Shown here: positions 1 through 9,217 of the stretch, piece after piece
How positions within the stretch are numbered: position 1 is the first letter of the stretch
How the letters are laid out: the number at the start of each line of letters is the position of its first letter
Assembly: GCA_002722935.1 (NCBI GenBank)
Contig: PBMX01000038.1
Location: 1 to 48,818, forward strand
Length of the DNA stretch: 48,818 bases
Reading direction: 5' to 3'
Source of the DNA: Phycisphaerae bacterium
GTDB lineage: Bacteria; Planctomycetota; Phycisphaerae; Phycisphaerales; SM1A02
Translations under genes and position numbers: made by a program
The notes under the pieces: generated by a model
The model's database searches: none
Told to the model about the DNA's origin: nothing
The model's input: only the letters and a program-made list of their open reading frames with translations

Positions 1-1656
1 ATCCTGTTCATCGACGAACTGCACACCCTCGTCGGAGCCGGCGGCGCCGAAGGCGCCATCGACGCTTCGAACGTGCTGAAGCCCGCCCTCTCCCGTGGCG
101 AGATCCAGTGCATCGGTGCCACCACGTTCGACGAGTACAGGAAGTACATCGAGAAGGACTCGGCCCTGGAACGTCGCTTCCAGTCGGTTGCGGTCGAACC
201 TCCTTCACAGGAACAGACCATCGAGATCCTCAAGGGGCTTCGCGTCAAGTACGAGGAGCACCATCGGGTCAAGATCACCGACGAGGCGATCAAGGAAGCC
301 GTCGAACTCTCGACCAGGTACATCCCCTCCCGGGTCCAGCCTGACAAGGCCCTCGACATCATCGATGAAGCCGGAGCACGGGTCCGACTCGGTTCCCTCA
401 CGAAGCCGCCCGACCTGGCGGACATCGAAGAGAAGATCGAATTGCTCGGTGTCGAGAAGGAAGCCGCGGTACGTGGCGCCGACTACGAGAAGGCGGCCGA
501 CCTTCGTGACCAGGCCGAGAAACTTCGCGCCGAGAAGGATCGTGTACAGAAGGAATGGCGCGACACCATGAGCGAGATCAGCGGCACGGTCGACGAGGAA
601 GTCATCGCCGAGGTGGTCTCGAAGATCACCGGTGTCCCGCTGACTCGACTCGAGGAGGCGGAATCCGCCCGGTTGCTCCAACTGGAAGCGGAACTGCACC
701 AGACGGTCATCAGCCAGGAGGAAGCCGTTTCACAGGTCTCCAAGGCGATTCGCAAGGCCCGCAGCGGCCTGAAGGATCCGAATCGTCCAATGGGTTCGTT
801 CGTCTTCGTCGGTCCATCCGGCGTCGGCAAGACCCTGCTGGCCAAGGCTCTCGCGGAGTTCCTCTTCGGGGATCAGGACGCCATGGTCTATCTCGACATG
901 TCCGAGTACATGGAGAAGCACACGGTTTCGCGCCTCGTCGGCGCGCCTCCTGGCTACGTCGGCTACGAGGAAGGTGGACAGCTCACCGAACAGATCCGTC
1001 GGAGGCCCTACGCGGTCGTCCTGCTCGACGAGGTCGAGAAGGCGCACCCGGACGTGTTCAACATGCTTCTCCAGATCATGGAGGAAGGTCGTCTCACGGA
1101 TTCGTTCGGTCGCAAGATCGACTTCCGCAACACCATTCTCATCATGACTTCGAACATCGGCGCGGATCTCATCAAGGGCGGACAGTCCTTCGGGTTCGGA
1201 AAGCGCGAAGAGGTCCAGGACTACGACAGCATGAAGTCGTCGCTCATGTCCGAGATCGAGAAGTTCTTCCGTCCCGAGTTCATCAACCGCCTCGATGACA
1301 CCGTCGTCTTCAGGCCGCTGGTCAAGGACGATCTCTACTCGATCATCGACATCGAGTTGAAGAAGGTCTGCGAACGCCTCAAGGCGAAGGGCATGGATCT
1401 GGAACTCGACCAGAAGGCCAAGGACTACCTCATCGAGATGGGATTCAACCCCGACTTCGGTGCACGACCACTGCGTCGCGCGATCAGCACCTACGTCGAG
1501 GATCCGCTCGCGGAGGCCCTGCTTGGCGGTGAATACGAACCGGGCGTGAAACTCCTCCTCACCCACGAGGAAGGCGCCGATCACCTGAAGTTCGACAGCA
1601 CCGACATGCCCGCGGATACGGCTGAACCGAAGGAAGCCGAGGCGGCCACGGACTAG
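1..1656 (+). CDS. clpC: ATP-dependent Clp protease ATP-binding subunit ClpC (5' truncated by window edge)
   Basis: AAA+ unfoldase that feeds substrates to ClpP in the cytoplasm. The frame is open from base 1, so the N-domain and first Walker A lie outside the window. Visible in order: the first-module Walker B ([14 protein letters not shown]), a middle region with a UVR-type motif ([16 protein letters not shown], encoded near 481-530) that points to ClpC rather than ClpB, the second Walker A ([15 protein letters not shown]), second Walker B ([16 protein letters not shown]), the GYVGYEEGG pore loop region, and the C-terminal D2-small domain ([20 protein letters not shown]). The acidic, Ala/Glu-rich tail after the folded part is normal for the family. 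It ends 14 bases from the stop of the convergent lipoprotein gene, with a small inverted repeat between them. Confidence 0.95.
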   Translation: MLFIDELHTLVGAGGAEGAIDASNVLKPALSRGEIQCIGATTFDEYRKYIEKDSALERRFQSVAVEPPSQEQTIEILKGLRVKYEEHHRVKITDEAIKEAVELSTRYIPSRVQPDKALDIIDEAGARVRLGSLTKPPDLADIEEKIELLGVEKEAAVRGADYEKAADLRDQAEKLRAEKDRVQKEWRDTMSEISGTVDEEVIAEVVSKITGVPLTRLEEAESARLLQLEAELHQTVISQEEAVSQVSKAIRKARSGLKDPNRPMGSFVFVGPSGVGKTLLAKALAEFLFGDQDAMVYLDMSEYMEKHTVSRLVGAPPGYVGYEEGGQLTEQIRRRPYAVVLLDEVEKAHPDVFNMLLQIMEEGRLTDSFGRKIDFRNTILIMTSNIGADLIKGGQSFGFGKREEVQDYDSMKSSLMSEIEKFFRPEFINRLDDTVVFRPLVKDDLYSIIDIELKKVCERLKAKGMDLELDQKAKDYLIEMGFNPDFGARPLRRAISTYVEDPLAEALLGGEYEPGVKLLLTHEEGADHLKFDSTDMPADTAEPKEAEAATD

Positions 1657-1668
1657 GAACGGGTTCCT
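1655..1668. terminator. Small inverted repeat between convergent genes, possible terminator
   Basis: AGGAAC-GG-GTTCCT lies across the clpC stop and the 14-base gap to the convergent lipoprotein gene. The stem is only 6 bp with a 2-base loop, and no clear T-run follows on either strand. Termination in both directions is possible but weakly supported. Confidence 0.25.
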
Positions 1669-1670
1669 CC

Positions 1671-2273
1671 CTACCTGATGGAGACGAGGACGAATTTTCC
1701 GTCCTCCCACCTGGTATCCAATTCGGTGAAGGTGAATCGGTGCCGGAGATGCTTCACGATCCGGAGCCGGATGATCTCGTCCTCGGCCTGGATGCGTTCC
1801 ACCTCGTTGAGCCCCATCCCCATCTTCATCCTGGTCAGGGTGTCGGCGATGTCTCGCCTGTTGATCCGGAGGAACTCCAGGCAGGCCTCCTGACCTCCCC
1901 CCTCCGACTCGTACCACTCCTTCGTCTCGGTCGAGATCATCTCGTCCCAGAAGAGGGTGTACTCCTGTTCCTGGACGCAATCCAGCAGGAGCAGCAGGAC
2001 GTGCTCTGGCATGATCGCGTTCAAGGAGATCGAACCGTCCGGCTGTTCCTCTCGCATCAGGAACGTCTTGCCCGTGTGGTCGGTGAAATTGTCGAGTTCG
2101 CGCGGCTCCTGGTGGATGAAACGCAACTCGGTGCCGTCATCCAGCACGGTGTCCCTGCCTCCCTGCATGTCCGCCATCCGTGAATAGAAGGAGGGCGTCT
2201 TCCTGTACATGACCCGCTTGGTTTCACAGGCCAGGGGCAGGACCAGCAGCAGGACCAGGATCGAGCGTTTCAA
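1671..2273 (-). CDS. Predicted lipoprotein of unknown function (200 aa)
   Basis: I do not recognise the family. I start it at the TTG at 2273, because this codon overlaps the stop of the upstream propeller gene (TTGA). From there the protein begins MKRSILVLLLVLPLACETKR, a short basic-hydrophobic signal with a type II lipobox (PLAC), so it should be an anchored lipoprotein. The remainder is soluble, charged and mainly helical, with a C-terminal segment rich in alternating hydrophobic and charged residues. The open frame continues 36 codons upstream, but that extension has no signal sequence and would bury the lipobox. Co-translation with the propeller protein suggests a shared periplasmic role. 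Confidence 0.75.
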   Translation of the reverse strand: MKRSILVLLLVLPLACETKRVMYRKTPSFYSRMADMQGGRDTVLDDGTELRFIHQEPRELDNFTDHTGKTFLMREEQPDGSISLNAIMPEHVLLLLLDCVQEQEYTLFWDEMISTETKEWYESEGGGQEACLEFLRINRRDIADTLTRMKMGMGLNEVERIQAEDEIIRLRIVKHLRHRFTFTELDTRWEDGKFVLVSIR

Positions 2274-3406
2274 TGGTCCGCCGCCCCACCGGCCGAGGGT
2301 TCCGGCAAGGTACGCTCCGGGATGCTGAATCCCGCCGACCAGAGCTGGCTGCTCGAGTCGCCCGCACGCTGGCTCGTCCACACCATCGTTTCACCGTCCT
2401 GCGTGAAGGCGGGCAGGCCATCGAAGCCCCGGGCGTTGGTCACGCGACGTACTCCTGTTCCATAGCGGACAGGCCTCCCTTCTCCACCGCCATCGGCATC
2501 CACGAGAAAGATCTCGTAGTTGTAGTGTCCGACTTCGCTGGTCGCGTAGACCAGGGCACGTCCGTCACGAACCCAGAAGGGGCACCAGTTCACGTGGTCG
2601 TTGTTCGTGATCTGGTACTCGCGATCGATCCCGGTGATCGATCCCGTCTCGTCGAACGAGAGATCGGCGACGAAGACCTGAAGATAGTCATCCCCCCTTC
2701 GATCCGATCGATAGGTGATGCGACGTCCATCGGGCGAGAAGAACGGGCCGCCGTCGTATCCCTTCGCATCGACCAGCACGTTCGTCTTCCCGGTGTGCAG
2801 GTCGAGCACCCAGAGATCACCGTCCCCGGTGGCCAGCGACGTATAGAGCAGGTGACGACCGTCCGGGCTGATCGATCCCTCCGCGAGGTACGCCTCGTCA
2901 TCGGCCACGAGCGGCTCGAAGCCGGCCGACGTCCCATCGGCCATGGCAAGATCGACCGCGATGATGTTCATCTCCGGCGGGAACTGCCAGCGGTAGTCAC
3001 GCGAATCCCGCTGGTAGCCCGGCGCGTCCTCCTGCATGGGTGCGGTCGTCGTCGTCGCGAACAGCACCCGGTCATTGCGACCCGGGTAGAACCAGCCACA
3101 CGTGTTGGCCGAACCCTCGGGGCTGATGCATCGCGTGTGCTCGAGTCCCGTGACCCTCCCATCGGAATCCCGGACCACGTCCGAGACGTACATCCCGTAG
3201 TGGATCCCGGGCTCCTCTCCCTCGGGAGGAACCGGAACGGCCTGGAAGATCAAGCGGCTGCCGTCATCGGAGAAATACGATTCACCCGCCTTGTGGAACT
3301 CCGAGGCGAATGTCAGCTGGACAGGCTCCGTCAACATCGGCTCGGCCGAAGCGGACGCCGTATCCTCGGCCAGCAGCATGATGAACAGGGTCAACAGGAT
3401 CGACAT
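2270..3406 (-). CDS. Exported TolB-like (PD40/WD40-like) beta-propeller protein
   Basis: Exported protein of 378 residues with an N-terminal signal peptide (MSILLTLFIMLLAEDTASA). The body shows repeated TolB-propeller strands: SPDGRHLLYTS, SPDGRRITYRS, DGRALVYATS and TQDGETMVWTS, about one every 40-60 residues. Such propellers usually act as protein- or ligand-binding scaffolds in the periplasm, so no enzyme activity is implied. A Lys-Asp rich propeller with WYPGRN-like loops is common in planctomycete exported proteins. The ATG at 3406 is preferred because GGGAG lies five bases before it; a TTG four codons upstream is the alternative. The next gene starts inside this stop codon. Confidence 0.8.
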   Translation of the reverse strand: MSILLTLFIMLLAEDTASASAEPMLTEPVQLTFASEFHKAGESYFSDDGSRLIFQAVPVPPEGEEPGIHYGMYVSDVVRDSDGRVTGLEHTRCISPEGSANTCGWFYPGRNDRVLFATTTTAPMQEDAPGYQRDSRDYRWQFPPEMNIIAVDLAMADGTSAGFEPLVADDEAYLAEGSISPDGRHLLYTSLATGDGDLWVLDLHTGKTNVLVDAKGYDGGPFFSPDGRRITYRSDRRGDDYLQVFVADLSFDETGSITGIDREYQITNNDHVNWCPFWVRDGRALVYATSEVGHYNYEIFLVDADGGGEGRPVRYGTGVRRVTNARGFDGLPAFTQDGETMVWTSQRAGDSSSQLWSAGFSIPERTLPEPSAGGAADH

Positions 3407-3475
3407 GGATGCTCCCAATCAAAGGCGAACAGCCTGCAGGTGCCCCGCAGGGATCCGACATGATAGGCTCCGGGA

Positions 3476-4156
3476 ATGAACCAGACGAACGAGTCGCAGG
3501 GGCGGGCACCTCGAACACCCGCCCCGCCGGGGCTTCCTCCGGTGCTCTTCTCCGACAACCGGATCATCGTATTCATCAAGCCTCCCGGCCTGCTGTCCGT
3601 TCCAGGCATCGGACCGGAGAAGGCCGATTGCCTTGCCAGCCGGGCGGAGGACGCCTTCCCCGGCGCGAGGATCGTTCATCGACTGGATCGCGACACCTCC
3701 GGCGTGATCGTCATGGCCAGGGATGCGGATGCGCATCGGGAACTGAGTCGCCAATTCCAGGACCGCGAGGTCGACAAGCGTTACGAAGCCATCGTCGGAG
3801 GTCGCCTCGCGATCGATGACGGTGTGATCGATGCAGCCATGAGGAAGGACCTTGATCACCCACCCCGCCAGGTCATCGACAATGAACTCGGGCGCTCGGC
3901 CACCACGCACTTCAACGTCCTGTCTCGTGGATCGGACAGAACGCATGTCGAACTCCGCCCGGTGACTGGACGATCCCACCAGTTGAGACTCCACATGCAG
4001 AGCATCGGTCATCCCATTCTCGGTGACGATCTGTACGCACCCCCCGACCTCGTCGAAGCGAGTCCCCGGTTGATGCTGCATGCGACGATCCTGACGGTGA
4101 AGCATCCGGCGACGGGCGAGGACGTGACATTCCACGATCCCTGTCCGTTCGAGTGA
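3476..4156 (+). CDS. RluA-family RNA pseudouridine synthase
   Basis: Converts uridine to pseudouridine in rRNA or tRNA. The RluA signature HRLDRDTSG sits at residues 68-76, with D71 as the expected catalytic aspartate. The C-terminal family motifs also fit (ELRPVTGRSHQLRLHM and GHPILGDDLY). The length of 226 residues, with no N-terminal S4 RNA-binding domain, resembles the short RluA type acting on 23S U746 and tRNA U32, but paralogues of this size have other targets, so I give no symbol. It stands alone, divergent from the propeller gene (69-base gap), and ends five bases from the stop of the convergent shc gene. Confidence 0.9.
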   Translation: MNQTNESQGRAPRTPAPPGLPPVLFSDNRIIVFIKPPGLLSVPGIGPEKADCLASRAEDAFPGARIVHRLDRDTSGVIVMARDADAHRELSRQFQDREVDKRYEAIVGGRLAIDDGVIDAAMRKDLDHPPRQVIDNELGRSATTHFNVLSRGSDRTHVELRPVTGRSHQLRLHMQSIGHPILGDDLYAPPDLVEASPRLMLHATILTVKHPATGEDVTFHDPCPFE

Positions 4157-4161
4157 GTGGA

Positions 4162-6228
4162 TCAGGAAGTCGCGACGGGACCGGCATCACCGGACATGGA
4201 GTCGCCCGATTCTCCCCCGGCCGTCTCCGAAAGAAATCTCCCGATGGCCATGATCGGGAAGTAGAGGCGATAGAGGTGGTACCGGAGATAGAACACCTTC
4301 GGGAACCCGGTCCCGGTGAACCAGGGTTCGTTCCATGATCCTGCCGGATCCCCATCGGGATTCCGGACCGGATCCGATGCGGCATCCTCATCCAACTGGG
4401 TTTCCACAAGCCAGTTGATGGCACGCTGCACGCTCTCGTCGCGGGGGCCGTGCACGGCCTGCATCGTCATGGCGGCCCACGCCGTCTGTGATGCCGTCGA
4501 GGGTCCGATGCCCTTCGTTCCCGGATCGAGGTATGAATCGGGAGATTCACCGAAGGATCCATCCTCCTGCTGCACGCTGCGCAACCAGTCGGCGGCGGAC
4601 TGCACCCAGTCCTCGCTGGTATCCACCCCGAGATTGATCGGCCCCACCAGCGCCTGCCAGGTTCCGTAGATGTAGTTGACTCCCCATCGACCGATCCACG
4701 AACCGTCCGGTTCCTGCGTCCTCCGGATGTACTCGATGGCCCTGCTCGCCTGTTCATCGTCGGTCGTGAAGCCATGCCATGAAAGACACTCGAGCACGCG
4801 ACCCGTGATGTCCGAGCACGAGGGATCCTGCATGGCGTTGTGGTCGGCGAAGGGAATGTATTCGAGCACCTGCCGGTGGGTCGTGCGGTCGAAGGCGGCC
4901 CAACCCCCATCGTCGTTCTGCATCGAGAGCAGCCATCGCACTCCCCGGCACGCCGCTTCGGCGTTCTCCCGCCCCCCGCTGCGGTGGAGGGCCATGGCGA
5001 CCATGGCCGTGTCATCGACGTCCGGGTACCAGGCGTTTCGATATTCGAAGTACCAGCTGCCGATTCCCGGGCGAGGCGTGACATTGTCACTCCAGTCACC
5101 CTTGAAGGTGCACTCCCTCTCCCGCAACCAGTTCGCGGCCGCCTCGACGGACGGATCGGCATGATCCAGGCCGCAGGACGTCAATGCATAGAGCGCAATG
5201 CCGGTATCCCAGACCGGGCTGAAGCAGGGCTGGATGCGGATGGTCGATGTCCCGTCATCCTCGACCCGGTCGAGAAAGAACGCGTCGAGATCCCGCTCGG
5301 CCCGCTGGAGAACGGGGTGATCCCGCTTCCAGCCCATCGCCTTCAGCGCGACCTGGAGGTAGACCATGGGTGGAAAGATCGCCCCGAGCCCCTCGGTGGC
5401 GGACTCGCCGTCCTGCGATGCACGCGCAAGCATCCAGTCGATGACCTTGCGCATCGAGGTGCTTCGAAGCGGTGTTCCACCCAGCGGATGCAGCCATTTC
5501 AGCACCCGGTCGACGGTCCTGAAAAAGAACCGCCAATGACGAGGAGAATCGACCGTATCGGACAACCTGTTTCGCTCCTGCTGATCGAGGTAGAGCTCGT
5601 CGATGCCCAACTCGGGTGGCAGGGTCCGCGTTGGACGCCGGGTCGTCACGATCGACAGGGGCAGGATCATCGTCCTTGTCCATGCGCTGAGTTTCGAAAG
5701 GTGAAAGTAGAACCACCTTGGCAGCAGGACGACTTCCGGCGGTATCGACGGTACGGCGTTCCACGACACCTGCCCGAGGCAGGCAAGGTAGAAGTTCGTG
5801 AAGGAGTTGCACTGCTCGGCGCCACCCTTTGAACGAACCTGTTCACGTGCACGCCTCATGTGCTCGGCCTCGGGATCATCTCCCATGAGTTTCAGGGCCA
5901 GGTAGCCCTTCACGGTCGCGCTGACATCGATGCCCGAACCGGGGTACTGGCCCCACGAGCCGTCGGGTCGCTGCTGGCGTCGGAGTCCTTCCGCGATCAG
6001 GTCGAGCACCTCGGGCCCACGACCATCGGCCATCGGCTCGCGTTCCTGGCCGAGGATGAACTTCATCAGGAGATACTCGCTTTCGAGAATCGAGTCTCCC
6101 TCGAGCACTGCGCACCAGTGGCCGTCGGGTTTCTGGAGATGCCTCAATGCCCGAAGCGCCTGCCGAAGTGAACCGCGGGCCGCGGAGTGCGGGTCGGTGC
6201 TGGTCGGGATCATGTCGTGTTCACGCAC
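4162..6228 (-). CDS. shc: Squalene--hopene cyclase
   Basis: Cyclises squalene to hopene or hopanol, the sterol-like core of hopanoids that order bacterial membranes. It is monotopic and membrane-associated. At 688 residues it has normal length. The catalytic DxDDTA motif (DVDDTAM) is at residues 403-409. Several QW repeats are visible (QKPDGHW, QRPDGSWGQYPG, QNDDGGWAAFD, QEPDGSWIGRWGVNYIYGTW, QQEDGSFGES). The GTG at 6228 overlaps the stop of lat by eight bases; an ATG at 6213 is the alternative start. No other hopanoid genes (hpnCDE, hpnH) are in the window, so squalene supply must be encoded elsewhere. Sharing a transcript with lysine transaminase is unusual. Confidence 0.96.
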   Translation of the reverse strand: MREHDMIPTSTDPHSAARGSLRQALRALRHLQKPDGHWCAVLEGDSILESEYLLMKFILGQEREPMADGRGPEVLDLIAEGLRRQQRPDGSWGQYPGSGIDVSATVKGYLALKLMGDDPEAEHMRRAREQVRSKGGAEQCNSFTNFYLACLGQVSWNAVPSIPPEVVLLPRWFYFHLSKLSAWTRTMILPLSIVTTRRPTRTLPPELGIDELYLDQQERNRLSDTVDSPRHWRFFFRTVDRVLKWLHPLGGTPLRSTSMRKVIDWMLARASQDGESATEGLGAIFPPMVYLQVALKAMGWKRDHPVLQRAERDLDAFFLDRVEDDGTSTIRIQPCFSPVWDTGIALYALTSCGLDHADPSVEAAANWLRERECTFKGDWSDNVTPRPGIGSWYFEYRNAWYPDVDDTAMVAMALHRSGGRENAEAACRGVRWLLSMQNDDGGWAAFDRTTHRQVLEYIPFADHNAMQDPSCSDITGRVLECLSWHGFTTDDEQASRAIEYIRRTQEPDGSWIGRWGVNYIYGTWQALVGPINLGVDTSEDWVQSAADWLRSVQQEDGSFGESPDSYLDPGTKGIGPSTASQTAWAAMTMQAVHGPRDESVQRAINWLVETQLDEDAASDPVRNPDGDPAGSWNEPWFTGTGFPKVFYLRYHLYRLYFPIMAIGRFLSETAGGESGDSMSGDAGPVATS

Positions 6229-7555
6229 GGGTCAGCAGGGGAACGCACGATTCGACGCGATTCAGGAGTTCGTCCGCGTCATCCTTCGTGATGTTCAACG
6301 GAAGGCGGAACCGGACGGAATCCTCTCCGGAGGGAAGCGCGATGACCCTTCGATCGAAGAGCGCCGCGATCATCTCGCGCCTGGCCTCGGCCGGGTTGAA
6401 CGTGAAGGCGATGAGGGATCCCCTGCCGCGGACGTTCGTGAACGCCTCGGTCTCGCGGGCGATCGATCGAAGTCCTTGGATGACGTGGTCGCCGATGGAC
6501 GTGATGTGGTCCGCGAGGTTCTCCTCGACGATGATCTCGAGAATGCGCTGGCAACGGACCATGTCGACGAGATTTCCGCCCCAGGTCGAGTTGATCCGGC
6601 TCGAGCGAGCGAACACGTGATCTTCGACCTCCTCGACTCGCGAGGAGGCGTAGATGCCGCAGACCTGCGTCTTCTTTCCGAAGGACACGACATCGGGTGC
6701 GACTCCCTGGTGCTGCCAGAACCACGGCTTGCCTGATCCGAAGAATCCGGTCTGCACCTCGTCGTAGAGCAGGAGCGCTTCACGCTCGTCGGCGAAGTTG
6801 CGGAGCGCCTGCATGAACTCGGGCCGGAAGTGATTGTCTCCGCCCTCGCCCTGCATCGGTTCGATGAGGATCGCCGCGATGTGGCGACCCTCGGATTCGG
6901 CCTTTGCGAATGCGGCCTCGATCTCCCCGCAGGCCCGGGTTTCCTCGGCAGCGACCTCGTTGCTGATGTTTCCATCCAGGTCGTAGTGCACCGTCGGGTT
7001 GTGAACGCGGGGCCAGTCGAACTTCGGGTACAGGCCGACCTTGTCCGGCAGCGTGTTCGTCACGCTCATCGTGTAGCCGGAGCGACCGTGAAACGCTTCC
7101 CTGAAATGAAGAATGAGGAGATCCTCGACGGGATCATCGAAGTTGGTTCTGCCGAGTTTCCTCGCCTTCCAGTCGAAGGCCGTCTTCATGGCGTTCTCGA
7201 CGGCGAGCGCGCCGCCCGATACCCAGAAGTGGTGTGGAAACCCGTCGGGAGTCGCATGCTGCGCGAAGGTGTCGACGAATCGACAGAGATCCTCGCAGTA
7301 GAGGTCCGAGTTGGACACCTTGCTCAGGGATGCCCGCTTGAACGTCTCGAGCATCTCCGGTTCGAGGAATCCCGGGTGGTTGTATCCGATGGGCCAGGAT
7401 GCGAAGCACGTGAATGCATCGAGGAACTCACAGTCGTGGATTCGATCATGGATCCAGGATCCATGGCTGCGGTCAAGATCGACCAGAAGCGGGTATCCAT
7501 CGACAAGCTGATGCCTGCCGAGGTCCTTGAGGAGCTGATTTGGATCATGGGTCAT
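6221..7555 (-). CDS. lat: L-lysine 6-transaminase (PLP, class III aminotransferase)
   Basis: Moves the epsilon-amino group of lysine to 2-oxoglutarate, giving alpha-aminoadipate semialdehyde, which cyclises to piperideine-6-carboxylate. Class III fold: LLLYDEVQTG at residues 261-270 carries the PLP-ring aspartate D265, and SFGKKTQVCG at 291-300 carries the Schiff-base lysine (K294 or K295). The FGKKTQ form and the N-terminal FASWPIGYNHPGF block match lysine 6-transaminases better than ornithine or GABA transaminases. I chose the ATG at 7555, since the 27 codons upstream look non-coding. It overlaps shc by eight bases, so the two are probably co-translated. No aminoadipate semialdehyde dehydrogenase is nearby. 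Confidence 0.88.
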   Translation of the reverse strand: MTHDPNQLLKDLGRHQLVDGYPLLVDLDRSHGSWIHDRIHDCEFLDAFTCFASWPIGYNHPGFLEPEMLETFKRASLSKVSNSDLYCEDLCRFVDTFAQHATPDGFPHHFWVSGGALAVENAMKTAFDWKARKLGRTNFDDPVEDLLILHFREAFHGRSGYTMSVTNTLPDKVGLYPKFDWPRVHNPTVHYDLDGNISNEVAAEETRACGEIEAAFAKAESEGRHIAAILIEPMQGEGGDNHFRPEFMQALRNFADEREALLLYDEVQTGFFGSGKPWFWQHQGVAPDVVSFGKKTQVCGIYASSRVEEVEDHVFARSSRINSTWGGNLVDMVRCQRILEIIVEENLADHITSIGDHVIQGLRSIARETEAFTNVRGRGSLIAFTFNPAEARREMIAALFDRRVIALPSGEDSVRFRLPLNITKDDADELLNRVESCVPLLTRA

Positions 7556-7690
7556 GTGGCTGGTTCCTAGTCGAACAGCTGAGGATACGGGCCACGGGAC
7601 CCCCATACAAGGGCCAAGAGGCCACCTTGAGACCATTCGTGAGGCGGAATCGCGGTTTCCATCGAGGAACCCTTGACGCTCCTCTATCGT

Positions 7691-7706
7691 GCAGGGAAAC
7701 TTCCCT
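7691..7706. promoter_or_regulatory. Perfect inverted repeat in the lat / coiled-coil divergent region
   Basis: CAGGGAA-AC-TTCCCTG is a 7-bp perfect inverted repeat with a 2-base centre, typical of an operator for a dimeric repressor. It lies 12 bases after a TTGACG hexamer (7673-7678) that could be a -35 element of the rightward gene, and about 135 bases upstream of lat. A second inverted repeat, CCCGTG...CACGGG, follows near 7727-7743. The regulator is unknown. Confidence 0.4.
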
Positions 7707-7775
7707 GTTCACCCAGGTAGTCGACCCGTGCCCTGCACGGGCCCAGGAAGGGCAGAAGCCCACAGGAGTGCCTCC

Positions 7776-9149
7776 ATGGCCATTCGTTCGAATGCTGGAA
7801 CCGGCGTAATCGTCTCTCTCGTCGTCTTCATCCTCATCAGCGTGTTCCTGCTCGTTGTGTCGGTCCTCTTCTATACGGGGAAGACCACCGAGATGGAAAA
7901 TGTCCAGAAGATGTCCGATCAGCTTGATGAGTTCGCTCGAAAGAACGAGAGGAACTCCGAGCAGTTCCAGACGATCAAGGCCGCTGCCGACAAGGAGCGC
8001 AAATCCGTGCTTGGCCACGTGATGGACGAGCACAACGCGCTGAAGGCCTGGGTCGATGGCAATCCGGATGCAAGCCTTGCCTCGATCAAGCAACGATTTT
8101 CCAGCGTCGACGGCGGGATGACGCTCTACAACACCATGAAGGATCTCGAGCGCAAGGTGTCCGACACACGGAACGAACTCGAGAGCCTGCAGGAGCGAGT
8201 CTCCGCCCTCCAGGCGGAACGTGACAGCCTCGCATCCGAACTTGAAACAGCCAGTCGCTCACGAGACACGCTTCTTGCCGCTGAAAGCAAGCAGCTGGAA
8301 ACCTATCAAACCGCGACGGATGAACACCTCGCCGAGATCGCCGACGTTCGACAGATGATGGAGACGAGCCGGGACCGGTTGCGCGACAACTACACGGATG
8401 AAATCCGGAACCTCAACGGCGACGTAGCCGACCTCAGGCAGGAGAAACTCCAGCTCAAGAGCAAGCTTGATGAACTCAGCGAAATCATCGATGAAACGCG
8501 GGTGAAACCGCAGGATCCTGCGACCCTCGTCGATGGCACCGTCATCGACATCGCCGGTTCCAACGACCAGGTCTACATCAACCGGGGTCGACAGGATCGG
8601 ATCGTCCTTGGAATGAAATTCGAGGTCTATGGCGACGCCGCCCAGATCCGGCCGGATGAGAATGGTGATTTCCCCCGCGGAAAGGCCAGCCTTCAGGTCA
8701 TCAAGGTCGGGGATACGACCTCGACCGCGAAGGTCACCCGGACGACCCGCGGACGTCCGGTCGTCCGTGAAGACGTCATCGCCAACGCGATCTACAGCCC
8801 TGACTACCAGTTCAAGTTCCTGGTGCATGGCCAGTTCGACATCGACGGCGACAGCGACGCCACCGAGCAGGAAGCCGCGTTTCTTCGCAGCCAGATCGAG
8901 AACTGGGGCGGAGAGGTCGTGCACGGCGAGACATTGCCAGCCGATCTCGACTTCCTCGTGCTCGGGCTCACCCCCCCGAAGCCGATGCCGATGCAGCAGG
9001 ATGCAAGCCTGCAGTTGAAGCAGGAGTACTTCAAGAAGAGGCTGATCTTCGACACGTACCAGTCCCTGTACAACCAGGCACTTGATGCGCAGATTCCAGT
9101 ACTCAACGCGAATCGACTCCAGATCCTCACGGGTGATACGGGTCTCTGA
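7776..9149 (+). CDS. Membrane-anchored coiled-coil protein of unknown function
   Basis: 457-residue protein with one N-terminal membrane helix (residues 9-33, VIVSLVVFILISVFLLVVSV) and a short cytoplasmic head. A long heptad-rich coiled coil covers about residues 40-250 (LERKVSDTRNELESLQERV, DVADLRQEKLQLKSKLDEL). The C-terminal 200 residues are globular, with beta-strand rich stretches such as TVIDIAGSNDQVYINRG. The ATG at 7776 has AGGAG at good spacing; the open frame extends 29 codons further up without signs of coding. I do not recognise the family. The shape (anchor, rod, globular end) suggests an envelope spacer or scaffold. The next gene, a lipid A acyltransferase, begins 68 bases on. 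Confidence 0.75.
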   Translation: MAIRSNAGTGVIVSLVVFILISVFLLVVSVLFYTGKTTEMENVQKMSDQLDEFARKNERNSEQFQTIKAAADKERKSVLGHVMDEHNALKAWVDGNPDASLASIKQRFSSVDGGMTLYNTMKDLERKVSDTRNELESLQERVSALQAERDSLASELETASRSRDTLLAAESKQLETYQTATDEHLAEIADVRQMMETSRDRLRDNYTDEIRNLNGDVADLRQEKLQLKSKLDELSEIIDETRVKPQDPATLVDGTVIDIAGSNDQVYINRGRQDRIVLGMKFEVYGDAAQIRPDENGDFPRGKASLQVIKVGDTTSTAKVTRTTRGRPVVREDVIANAIYSPDYQFKFLVHGQFDIDGDSDATEQEAAFLRSQIENWGGEVVHGETLPADLDFLVLGLTPPKPMPMQQDASLQLKQEYFKKRLIFDTYQSLYNQALDAQIPVLNANRLQILTGDTGL

Positions 9150-9217
9150 TCCGCGGCGACCCGCCACGGCATCCAGGTCGATCACCCAAGGCATCTATCC
9201 CCGCTCAGGGTGGCACC

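Noticed and set aside
730-1980. Long minus-strand open frame opposite clpC
   Set aside because: It is the complement of a clearly conserved gene, has no recognisable motif, and its tail runs into the lipoprotein gene in another frame. High GC creates long antisense frames.
2273-3463. Long plus-strand frame opposite the propeller gene
   Set aside because: Shadow frame; the minus-strand protein has a signal peptide and repeats, so it is the real gene.
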